Below, piece by piece: positions 1-5,238 of a stretch of 5,238 nucleotides of DNA. Under the pieces are notes generated by a model. The model was not told the origin of the DNA, did not search any database, and saw nothing but the letters and a program-made list of their open reading frames with translations. Origin of the DNA: an uncultured Roseburia sp. (GTDB taxonomy: Bacteria; Bacillota; Clostridia; Lachnospirales; Lachnospiraceae); contig CAJLGN010000136.1 of the NCBI GenBank assembly GCA_905206195.1, positions 1 to 5,238 on the forward strand, given 5' to 3'. The position numbers were made by a program, and so were the translations under genes. Position 1 is the first letter of the stretch, and each line of letters begins with the position of its first letter.

Positions 1-852
1 TTCCTACGGCTGGAATCTGAGATTTTATTCTATTCCACTCTGCTCGGAATTGTTTTTTTCCCGACCACCGTCACGGTAGGGCTCACGGGACTTATTTTCT
101 CTTTTCTCCCGTCCCTCTCCAACTCCTACTGGTTTATTTCCACCTACCTGCTGCTCTACCTGCTCTCACCATTTTTAAACCGGATGATCCATGCACTTGG
201 GAAAAAGCAGCACGGCAGGCTGCTTGTCATCCTGTATACAATCTATGTGCTGATTCCGACCGTCACAAATTTGACACTCGGCGGCACGAGCAACATTATG
301 CTCTTTGTCACGCTCTATCTGACTGCCGCATATTGCCGCCTGTACCAGTTCCTTCTGGGGGAACGAACCGCCGCCAATTTTGTGCTAGCGGCACTCTCTC
401 TACTGGTGATCTCAGCTTCCACGATCGCTTTTGATTTTTTAAATACCCGCCTGGGAATCACCCGCTACGATGCGAGCTATTTCACCAGCGCCTACTCACT
501 GCCCATTGTGCTCTGCTCGCTCGGACTTTTTCTGGGTTTTCGCAATCTAAAGCTAAACTGGCATCCCTCCATCAACTGGATCGCGGGTTCCTCCCTCGGC
601 ATCTATCTGCTGCACGACAACAATTTTATGCGCAGTTTTCTCTGGCGGGATCTCCTTGACTGCACTGCGTATCAGGAGTCTCCTTTTCTGATCCTTCATG
701 CGCTCCTGTGTGTTCTGCTGGTTTTTGTCGTCTGTCTGTTTCTGGACAAACTCCGGTTCTACCTGCTCGAGCGCCCAATATTCCGCTTTTGGAGCGGAAA
801 GCTACAGGCGTTGGACAATTATTTTAAGACAGAATGGAAGGAAACTTTATGA
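1..852 (+). CDS. Acyltransferase-3 family membrane protein, 5'-truncated by the window edge
   Basis: The frame is open from the first base, giving 283 visible residues and a TGA stop; the internal ATG at 184 is not the true start. The protein is very hydrophobic, with several likely membrane helices. Two stretches are typical of the acyltransferase-3 (OafA/WecH-like) family: YWFISTYLLLYLLSPFLN at about visible residues 43-60, and GIYLLHDNNFMRSFLW at about 200-215 near the C-terminus. A last hydrophobic helix (LLCVLLVFVVCLFL) is followed by a short basic tail. Known members transfer acetyl or other acyl groups from the cytoplasm to sugars of surface or exopolysaccharides. The family usually runs to about 330-380 residues, so roughly the first 60-100, including the conserved early His/Arg motifs, lie outside the window. 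It overlaps the next gene by ATGA, so the two are probably co-translated. The acyl group and the glycan cannot be told from the sequence. Confidence 0.86.
   Translation, partial: FLRLESEILFYSTLLGIVFFPTTVTVGLTGLIFSFLPSLSNSYWFISTYLLLYLLSPFLNRMIHALGKKQHGRLLVILYTIYVLIPTVTNLTLGGTSNIMLFVTLYLTAAYCRLYQFLLGERTAANFVLAALSLLVISASTIAFDFLNTRLGITRYDASYFTSAYSLPIVLCSLGLFLGFRNLKLNWHPSINWIAGSSLGIYLLHDNNFMRSFLWRDLLDCTAYQESPFLILHALLCVLLVFVVCLFLDKLRFYLLERPIFRFWSGKLQALDNYFKTEWKETL
836..842 (+). promoter_or_regulatory. Ribosome binding site deciding the start at 849
   Basis: The purine-rich sequence GGAAGGA lies 6 bases before the ATG at 849. A second in-frame ATG at 834 would place this site inside the coding sequence and has no comparable site at a usual distance, so 849 is preferred. 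The site lies within the last codons of the upstream acyltransferase gene. Confidence 0.7.
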
Positions 853-1793
853 AGCAGCGACTTTTATACATTTTTTATTACTTAAAGCATATTCACCACA
901 AATTCCGAGCAAAGTTCACGAAAAGCTACAATGACCTTTCCGCGCCGTTTTTAGGAAAACGGCCTCCTTCCGACGAGGAGGCAAACGCACTCATCAAAGA
1001 ATATTTAAAAAGCGACGAGCCCTTTGCGCTCTGCCGCCTTGGCAGCGCGGAGTTCACGCTGGTACAGCTCTATGATGAGCACCGCCTTTTTCACTCAAAG
1101 CGTCTGCCACAAAGCAATATGTACGGCATTTTCCACAACAATCCCGACGAGGTTGGACAGTGGGTTGATCTGCTTCGACACGACTGTAAAGACATTGATA
1201 TTATGGGATATTTTGACGATCATCCCATCGAGGAATATGTCATTCGCACAAGCTGCCCAAAAGATATGCAGCAGATTCGCCTGGAGCAGATCGAGGCGAT
1301 GCTCTACGAGGATCCCTGGACGCTGGCTTTGGAAGGTAAAAAGGTTCTTCTTGTCAGCCCCTTTGTGGAGGCGATGGTGGCACAATATCCACATATGGAC
1401 AGCATTTACACCAGCCAGAAAATGCTCCCTCCAAATCTGAGCCTTAAAACCTTAAAATCTGTGTGGTTTTCCGGCGACCCGGAGGACGAATTTGACACGT
1501 GGTTCGATGCCCTAAATTATCTGTATGAGGAGGCAATGAAGATTGATTTTGACGTGGCGCTCTTAAGCTGCAGCGCCTTCGGCTTCAACCTCGCTCCAAT
1601 GCTCAAGCGCGCCGGAAAACAGGCTATCCAGTACGGCGGTGCTCTTCAGATGCTCTTTGGCATCCGCGGCGCACGTTGGGATAATTATCCGCCCTATATG
1701 AAATTCTACAATGATGCATGGATCCGCGCTCCAAAGACCGAGGCTCCATCCAAGGGATTTGTAAAAAAAATGGACGATGGCTGTTACTGGTAG
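849..1793 (+). CDS. Polysaccharide-locus protein, possibly a GT-D-like glycosyltransferase
   Basis: The protein has 314 residues from the ATG at 849; a start at 834 would add five. There is no signal peptide or clear membrane helix, so it is probably cytoplasmic, with a basic N-terminus (about residues 1-25) that could touch the membrane. Residues 58-70 (PFALCRLGSAEFT) resemble the RxGDGE-type start of GT-D/DUF1792-like domains, with Gly-Ser-Ala-Glu in place of Gly-Asp-Gly-Glu. The C-terminal part looks most family-specific: a hydrophobic strand with LLSCSAFGFNLAPMLK (239-253), then QYGGALQMLFGIRGARW (261-277), and a terminal DGCYW. I recall similar GGALQ-FGI-G-RW and terminal GCYW patterns in proteins from polysaccharide clusters, but could not search. 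It overlaps the acyltransferase gene by four bases, which suggests a coupled role in making or decorating a surface glycan. Glycosyltransferase activity is inference, and an uncharacterised function remains possible. Confidence 0.8.
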   Translation: MKQRLLYIFYYLKHIHHKFRAKFTKSYNDLSAPFLGKRPPSDEEANALIKEYLKSDEPFALCRLGSAEFTLVQLYDEHRLFHSKRLPQSNMYGIFHNNPDEVGQWVDLLRHDCKDIDIMGYFDDHPIEEYVIRTSCPKDMQQIRLEQIEAMLYEDPWTLALEGKKVLLVSPFVEAMVAQYPHMDSIYTSQKMLPPNLSLKTLKSVWFSGDPEDEFDTWFDALNYLYEEAMKIDFDVALLSCSAFGFNLAPMLKRAGKQAIQYGGALQMLFGIRGARWDNYPPYMKFYNDAWIRAPKTEAPSKGFVKKMDDGCYW

Positions 1794-1815
1794 GTAACGG
1801 CCATCGCCCATTTTT
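1763..1815. terminator. Bidirectional intrinsic terminator between convergent genes
   Basis: Arms 1769-1787 and 1794-1812 are complementary over 19 positions, except for one mismatch and one G-U wobble, and enclose a 6-base loop (1788-1793). An A-run (1763-1770) and a T-run (1811-1815) flank the stem. A transcript in either direction therefore gives a GC-rich hairpin followed by uridines. The left arm encodes the last residues of the + strand gene, and its TAG stop (1791-1793) sits in the loop. The - strand lipoprotein gene ends 9 bases beyond the right T-run. One structure can thus terminate both transcripts. Confidence 0.88.
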
Positions 1816-1823
1816 GTCTCTCT

Positions 1824-2924
1824 TTATTCAATTACCAAATCTGCCCAGTCATCCGCCGGCACAAGTGCCACATAGGTCTTGCCGGTATTGATGGTGATCT
1901 CGTTGCCATCCACATCATAGTAGCGGGTCGGGGAAGTCATGCTCTTCTTCTCCCAAGTCACTTCGATGGCTTTGCCGTTTGTGATGTAGTAGCCTTCTCC
2001 CTTACTGATACAGTCAAATATCATGTATCCGTGCTCATCATACTGGGTAAATTCACAGCTCTGAATCAGGAGATTCTTAAAGCGCAGCTGCGCGTCATCA
2101 TTTCCCGGATCCAAATGCGGCTTCCCGTACTCAAAATAATTGTACAGCTGCTCTTCTCCGTCATACTCCAGATAGGATCCATTGTGCGGGAACGGCAAAT
2201 CTACCGTCGCAGCGTCAATTGCCCCCTTCGCGTCAGACAGATCCACCGGCTTGTCCTCATTTGCAAACCGATAGTGCGCCCCCTCATAGTAGGAGTTGTA
2301 CTCCCTCGAGACACTTGAGCTCTTAAAGTTCTTCTCCATGTCACCCGGAAGAATGTACTCTGTATACTCCCTCGGCTTCCCGTTTTTCACCCTGGAGAAA
2401 GTGCCGCTGAAATTGTCCACACTCGGCTGTGCAATATACTCATCAACATAGAATGGGCCTCCGTCATGGCAAAGTATCGCGTTCCACTCTGCGGAGAGAA
2501 TGGCATTGGTAGGTCTCACGCTTCGAATGCTTCCGAGCTGATCAATGCTCTCCCAATCCTTCACCAGCACCATAAAGCGTGTGATCCGCCCATTCATGGT
2601 GCTGTTCATCATCTCATAGACCACATCTGCCTCGGACAATCCATAGTGCGGAAGCGCGATGGATTCATTGTCCACCATGGCGGCGATCGGGCGCTGATCC
2701 TTAAGTGTCTCATCGATCAGCTCATTCGTCAGCTCGCTGCGGTACTTGCCCTCCGGGGTTACCTCCACTTCCTGCGCGTCCGCTTCTGTCCCATTCTGCT
2801 CGGCTGCAGCAGCTCCCTCCTCAGCGACATTCTGACCTGTCTCCTCTGTGTCATTTCCGCCGCAGGCGACAAGCGATACCGACATCGCAAATACCGTCAA
2901 TAACATGAAAACTCTTTTTTTCAC
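1824..2924 (-). CDS. DUF3048 (YerB-like) lipoprotein
   Basis: From the GTG at 2924 the protein has 366 residues. It starts with a lipoprotein signal peptide: KKR, a hydrophobic core, then lipobox L18-V19-A20-C21. It should be lipidated at Cys21 and anchored on the outer face of the membrane. Residues 22-58 are an acidic Ala/Gly/Glu/Gln spacer. The DUF3048 N-terminal domain begins near 77 with RPIAAMVDN (78-86), followed by GLSEADVVYE (95-104), GRITRFM (112-118), GSIRSVRP (131-138) and a His-Asp-Gly-Gly at 153-156. The C-terminal DUF3048 domain covers about 235-360, with HLD, FKNLLIQ, GEGYYITNGKAIEVTWEK and a final GKTYVALVP. Order and length match the YerB family, whose molecular function is not established to my knowledge. 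A longer reading from ATG 2945 would add seven residues, but the ribosome binding site favours GTG. It looks monocistronic: own promoter upstream, terminator downstream. Confidence 0.92.
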   Translation of the reverse strand: MKKRVFMLLTVFAMSVSLVACGGNDTEETGQNVAEEGAAAAEQNGTEADAQEVEVTPEGKYRSELTNELIDETLKDQRPIAAMVDNESIALPHYGLSEADVVYEMMNSTMNGRITRFMVLVKDWESIDQLGSIRSVRPTNAILSAEWNAILCHDGGPFYVDEYIAQPSVDNFSGTFSRVKNGKPREYTEYILPGDMEKNFKSSSVSREYNSYYEGAHYRFANEDKPVDLSDAKGAIDAATVDLPFPHNGSYLEYDGEEQLYNYFEYGKPHLDPGNDDAQLRFKNLLIQSCEFTQYDEHGYMIFDCISKGEGYYITNGKAIEVTWEKKSMTSPTRYYDVDGNEITINTGKTYVALVPADDWADLVIE

Positions 2925-2932
2925 TCGTAAAT

Positions 2933-2939
2933 ACCTCTC
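2933..2939 (-). promoter_or_regulatory. Ribosome binding site selecting the GTG start at 2924
   Basis: On the - strand, GAGAGGT lies 8 bases upstream of the GTG at 2924-2922. It falls inside the reading that begins at ATG 2945, and that ATG is preceded only by AT-rich sequence without a purine-rich site. GTG also gives a compact signal peptide with the usual basic start. Confidence 0.8.
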
Positions 2940-3007
2940 AAACATTTTATTTTGCAGCGATATCCATGCAATTTCCCTCTGCGCCAGACAACCTCTGCGT
3001 TTGTTTT

Positions 3008-3036
3008 ATTATACCACATATGGCGGCTTCTTAAAA
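3008..3036 (-). promoter_or_regulatory. Extended -10 promoter for the DUF3048 lipoprotein gene
   Basis: Read on the - strand, a perfect TATAAT (3013-3008) is preceded by TGG (3016-3014), an extended -10 element of the TGn type. At a 17-base spacing the -35 position (3036-3031) reads TTTTAA, a poor match to TTGACA, which is tolerable with an extended -10. Transcription would start near 3000, leaving a leader of about 75 bases before the GTG at 2924. I see no strong riboswitch-like structure in that leader. This is a sigma-A type promoter by consensus only. Confidence 0.72.
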
Positions 3037-3055
3037 GTTTTTTCTCCACGTTTCT

Positions 3056-3219
3056 GCACAAAAACAGGGGCTGTGACAAAATGTAAATTTCATCCTCAAC
3101 TCCTGTGCAGTCTCTGTAAGAAACGCCTCAACACGAACTTAACCTAGGCTAATTCTGATAGAAACTGTGCAGAAATTGTAGGTTGATATAGCATTTTACA
3201 ACAGCCCCATTTTGTGTGC
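3056..3219. repeat. 164-bp imperfect inverted repeat, possible MITE or insertion remnant
   Basis: Arms 3056-3123 and 3152-3219 are complementary at 45 of 68 ungapped positions by my count. The best-matched parts are the outer ends (GCACA, then GGGGCTGT at 3067-3074 against ACAGCCCC at 3201-3208, then AAAATG) and an inner block around CTGTGCAG (3103-3110). The 28-bp centre contains a near-palindrome around CCTAGG (3143-3148). GGGGCTGT followed by an A-rich stretch resembles terminal repeats of some Firmicutes insertion sequences, which suggests a small non-autonomous element; that comparison is from memory. No clear target duplication flanks it and no ORF is inside. It begins two bases after the GH25 stop codon. 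On the - strand the second arm is followed by TGTTTTTG, so it may also act as the terminator of that gene. Confidence 0.6.
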
Positions 3220-3221
3220 TT

Positions 3222-5168
3222 TTACATATAGCTGATATTCATGTCTACCCTGCCCTTAATACCTGGAACACTTCCCGCGGAACTGTACTGCCAAATATTA
3301 TACTTGCCGGAGTACGTGCAGGTCGCGTTATACTGTGCAACCCAGATGCAGTAATTGCTGAGTGCCGGTGCATTCAGATTATTGTTGTACCAGTTCTTGC
3401 TCGCATAGATACCTGGCCTTTGTCCAGCATTTGCAATCGTCCGGCAGAACGCGTCCACAACCGCTGTTCTCGTACCTTTGTCCAGGCCGTTTGCCCGCCC
3501 GTTGGAAGCGCTCTCCGTATCGATGAAAATAGGGTAGGAGAGATTGTATCCGGATACCAGGGAGAGTGTCATACTCGCCTCCTCGATCGCCTCAGCCTCC
3601 GTGATTGCCTGTGTAAAGAAATATACGCCAACCTTGATTCCAGCTCTCGTAGTGCCCGCAATATTCTTTCTGAAATACGGATCCTCAATCAGGGCTCCCG
3701 TCGACGCACCGCGGTATCCTGCACGGATAATCGCAAAGCTGATGCCCGAAGATGCCACCGCCCCCCAGTCGATGTCCCCCTGCCATTTCGATACATCGAT
3801 ACCTCTCGAACCTGAGCTCTGAGCAAGACTTCCATCTGCGGAGAACGTGTATGTCACACCCCCGATTACCTGATTTCCAGTGATTGGCGTGTGGTCAGCA
3901 TTGTAATAATACACTTTGCCGTCAATCGTCTGCCAGCCTGTATACTGCGGTGTAGTGTAAAACTGACTGCTGGTATTGTAATCCTTTAAGGTTGCGGCCT
4001 TCTTTGCCCCCGGATCGGTGTACAGCACATTTCCGGACTTATCCTTCAACGCCGTGCTGCTGTCGGTAAGATTCACTACCTTTACAGTCGTCTGAAGTGT
4101 GGCCGTCGCCGTATTTCCCTTATCATCCTTGTAATAGGTGATGGTCGCTCCGACATTCGCCTCTCTGGTTCCACTGTTTGCCCCCTTTGAGACGATAATC
4201 GAATTGCCCGATGCCTCAGACAAAGCCACAACGTCCGAGTTGGTGGTTCCCCACTGCACGCTCTGGATAATCGTCGCATCCCCCGCAACTGCCAGAGACA
4301 GATTGTACGATGTGGATGCCGGATTGTCACAGTTGTATAAAACAATCTGCTTTGGCAAAGACACCGTTGCCACCAACGCACTGTCCGCCGCCGCTGCAAC
4401 CCTGGATACCCGATTGCGCTCCACGGATGCTGTCTGGGTTGTCCCCTGCGTCGCTGCCCCCGAATCCGGTGTTGCCGGTGCCGTCTGCTGTGTACCTGGC
4501 ACTGCCGGCTGCTGTGCGCCTGAATTTGGCGGTGTCTGTTGCTGTGTGCCCTGTGTAGGCGCCCCAGGATTTGTTGTTGCCGGCTGCTGCGTGCTTGGAT
4601 CCGTTGTTCCCGGCTGCTGCGTTCCAGTGTCCGGGTTCTCCGTCGTCCCTGTCGGCGGCGTCGCTGCCGATTTCTTCAAAATTACGGACACCATTTCACC
4701 GTCTGCAGATGCAATCGTAAAATTGGACTGATCCACCGCGCTCTTTTCCACCATAGTTGTGGTGACATCACTCGGCAGAAGTGTCACTGTGTCCGTGAGC
4801 GTAGACTCCACCGGCACATTGTTGACCGCAGTGTCCTCCACGGATGCATTGACATCCTTCTCAGTCTTAATCTCTGCGGTGACATCCACTTTCTTATACT
4901 CCAGCTGATCCTTCACCGCGACAGTAATCGAACCCTTCTTAATCTCGTAGCCCTCCACCGCTTTCAGATCAACCGTATAGTTTCCCGCGTCCAACTTGTC
5001 TATATAGATAATCCCATCCTTGTCATCGTCCGTGTAGGTTGTAGCCTTGGCATTTCTCTGATCCGACTTTACCAGCACCTCAAACTGCTCTCCAGCGACA
5101 ACCTTAGACTTCTGATCCTGCACCTTGATCTTCAAGTCCTTCTCCATAGAAGTTCCGACCAGCGACAA
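3222..5168 (-). CDS. Modular GH25 muramidase (lysozyme) with cell-wall-binding-like modules; start unresolved
   Basis: Predicted to cleave the beta-1,4 bond between N-acetylmuramic acid and N-acetylglucosamine in peptidoglycan. Numbering from the TTG at 5168 (648 residues): about 10-96 form a SpaA/CNA-B-like beta domain (TYTDDDKDGIIYIDKLDAGNYTV, GYEI); 97-165 are unassigned; 168-248 are a Pro/Thr/Gln/Gly linker; about 264-366 look Ig-like; 410-448 (GWQTIDGKVYYYN...GVTYTFSADGSL) resemble a choline/cell-wall-binding repeat; 455-648 are the GH25 domain. Expected active-site residues are present: Asp458 in GIDVS, Asp550 and Glu552 in FIDTES, and Asp642 in VDMN. The enzyme should act outside the cell, yet no signal peptide is visible. 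Neither the TTG nor the first ATG (5147) has a ribosome binding site, and an in-frame TAG lies six codons upstream. The gene is probably 5'-incomplete or interrupted. The catalytic assignment is firm; the N-terminus is not. Confidence 0.88.
   Translation of the reverse strand: MSLVGTSMEKDLKIKVQDQKSKVVAGEQFEVLVKSDQRNAKATTYTDDDKDGIIYIDKLDAGNYTVDLKAVEGYEIKKGSITVAVKDQLEYKKVDVTAEIKTEKDVNASVEDTAVNNVPVESTLTDTVTLLPSDVTTTMVEKSAVDQSNFTIASADGEMVSVILKKSAATPPTGTTENPDTGTQQPGTTDPSTQQPATTNPGAPTQGTQQQTPPNSGAQQPAVPGTQQTAPATPDSGAATQGTTQTASVERNRVSRVAAAADSALVATVSLPKQIVLYNCDNPASTSYNLSLAVAGDATIIQSVQWGTTNSDVVALSEASGNSIIVSKGANSGTREANVGATITYYKDDKGNTATATLQTTVKVVNLTDSSTALKDKSGNVLYTDPGAKKAATLKDYNTSSQFYTTPQYTGWQTIDGKVYYYNADHTPITGNQVIGGVTYTFSADGSLAQSSGSRGIDVSKWQGDIDWGAVASSGISFAIIRAGYRGASTGALIEDPYFRKNIAGTTRAGIKVGVYFFTQAITEAEAIEEASMTLSLVSGYNLSYPIFIDTESASNGRANGLDKGTRTAVVDAFCRTIANAGQRPGIYASKNWYNNNLNAPALSNYCIWVAQYNATCTYSGKYNIWQYSSAGSVPGIKGRVDMNISYM
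4425..4667 (-). repeat. Low-complexity Pro/Thr/Gln/Gly linker with a 30-bp tandem repeat
   Basis: This part of the GH25 gene encodes about 81 residues made mostly of Pro, Thr, Gln, Gly, Ala and Ser. Two adjacent 10-residue units, GTQQPGTTDP and STQQPATTNP, are encoded by 30-bp copies at about 4566-4625. Related QQP/TQQ fragments follow. It is probably a flexible, possibly glycosylated spacer between the N-terminal domain and the wall-binding and catalytic part. Such repeats tend to vary in length between strains. Confidence 0.8.
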
Positions 5169-5183
5169 CTGTTTTATTTCAGG

Positions 5184-5237
5184 CTATCCGGCGTCGCTGT
5201 TCGTGAATCGGAAGGTGATTTTTCTTGCGGTGCTGGG
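5184..5237 (-). other. In-frame TAG and upstream protein-like codons of the GH25 gene
   Basis: In the GH25 frame a TAG stop (5186-5184) is followed by Pro-Glu-Ile-Lys-Gln and then the annotated reading from 5168. Upstream of the TAG the same frame is open for 17 codons to the window edge, reading PSTARKITFRFTNSDAG, which looks like beta-strand protein sequence. Together with the lack of a start signal, this suggests that the original gene ran through this point and carries a nonsense change, or a sequencing or assembly error. A different upstream gene ending here by chance is the main alternative. Confidence 0.45.
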
Positions 5238-5238
5238 C

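Noticed and set aside
184..852. Acyltransferase gene starting at ATG 184
   Set aside because: The same frame is open to the window edge and already encodes family-typical sequence before this Met, so it is an internal methionine.
3139..3152. Near-palindrome around CCTAGG as a separate operator or attachment site
   Set aside because: It lies at the middle of the larger inverted repeat and is sufficiently explained as part of it; no matching site or recombinase gene is seen.
3216..3815. Open + strand reading of 199 codons opposite the GH25 catalytic domain
   Set aside because: The opposite strand encodes a complete GH25 domain with its active-site residues. This reading has no known motif or start signal.
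4138..4731. Open + strand reading of 197 codons opposite the muramidase
   Set aside because: It lies antisense to the Pro/Thr/Gln linker and Ig-like region. Its composition (runs of Cys, Val, Gly and Pro) is what the complement of that linker produces, and it has no ribosome binding site or recognisable domain.
5201..5238. Possible divergent + strand gene start (GTG, VNRKVIFLAVLG) at the right edge
   Set aside because: The residues look slightly like a signal peptide start, but there is no ribosome binding site before the GTG, only 12 codons are visible, and the - strand frame is equally plausible as coding.
5178..5238. Other - strand frames at the right edge as the end of an upstream gene (reading PAPQEKSPSDSRTATPDSLK, or AQHRKKN... 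)
   Set aside because: Either could be a gene terminus, but about 20 codons without a motif are not enough to support a feature.

Overview
The window looks like part of the chromosome of a Gram-positive Clostridia member, most likely Lachnospiraceae. That placement is inferred from the proteins: a DUF3048/YerB-type lipoprotein with a short Lys/Arg-rich signal peptide, and a modular GH25 muramidase whose catalytic domain reads like those common in gut Lachnospiraceae. Strong purine-rich ribosome binding sites and AT-rich promoter elements fit. The genus cannot be fixed from the sequence alone. No rRNA, tRNA, CRISPR array, transposase or phage gene was seen.

Layout. Positions 1-1793 (+ strand) hold the last two genes of what looks like a surface-polysaccharide operon. 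The first is a 5'-truncated, multi-membrane-spanning acyltransferase-3 family protein (1-852). It overlaps by ATGA a cytoplasmic protein of 314 residues (849-1793) that I place tentatively with GT-D-like/polysaccharide-locus proteins. A near-perfect hairpin at 1763-1815 ends this operon. It works in both directions, because a convergent gene stops at 1824. That gene (1824-2924, - strand) encodes a DUF3048 lipoprotein with its own extended -10 promoter near 3008-3016. Positions 2925-3221 are non-coding and contain this promoter plus a 164-bp imperfect inverted repeat (3056-3219). The repeat ends two bases short of the stop codon of the next gene. Positions 3222-5168 (- strand) encode a modular GH25 lysozyme: a SpaA/CNA-B-like N-terminal domain, a Pro/Thr/Gln linker, an Ig-like region, a cell-wall-binding-like repeat and the catalytic domain.

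Together the genes point to cell-envelope work: decoration of a surface glycan (acyltransferase plus partner), an envelope lipoprotein of unknown function, and a peptidoglycan hydrolase. The most notable irregularity is at the 5' end of the muramidase. It has no visible signal peptide or ribosome binding site, and protein-like codons continue upstream of an in-frame TAG to the window edge. This suggests a nonsense-interrupted or misassembled gene, or less likely readthrough. I found no convincing new multi-gene system; the strongest leads are that interruption and the inverted-repeat element.
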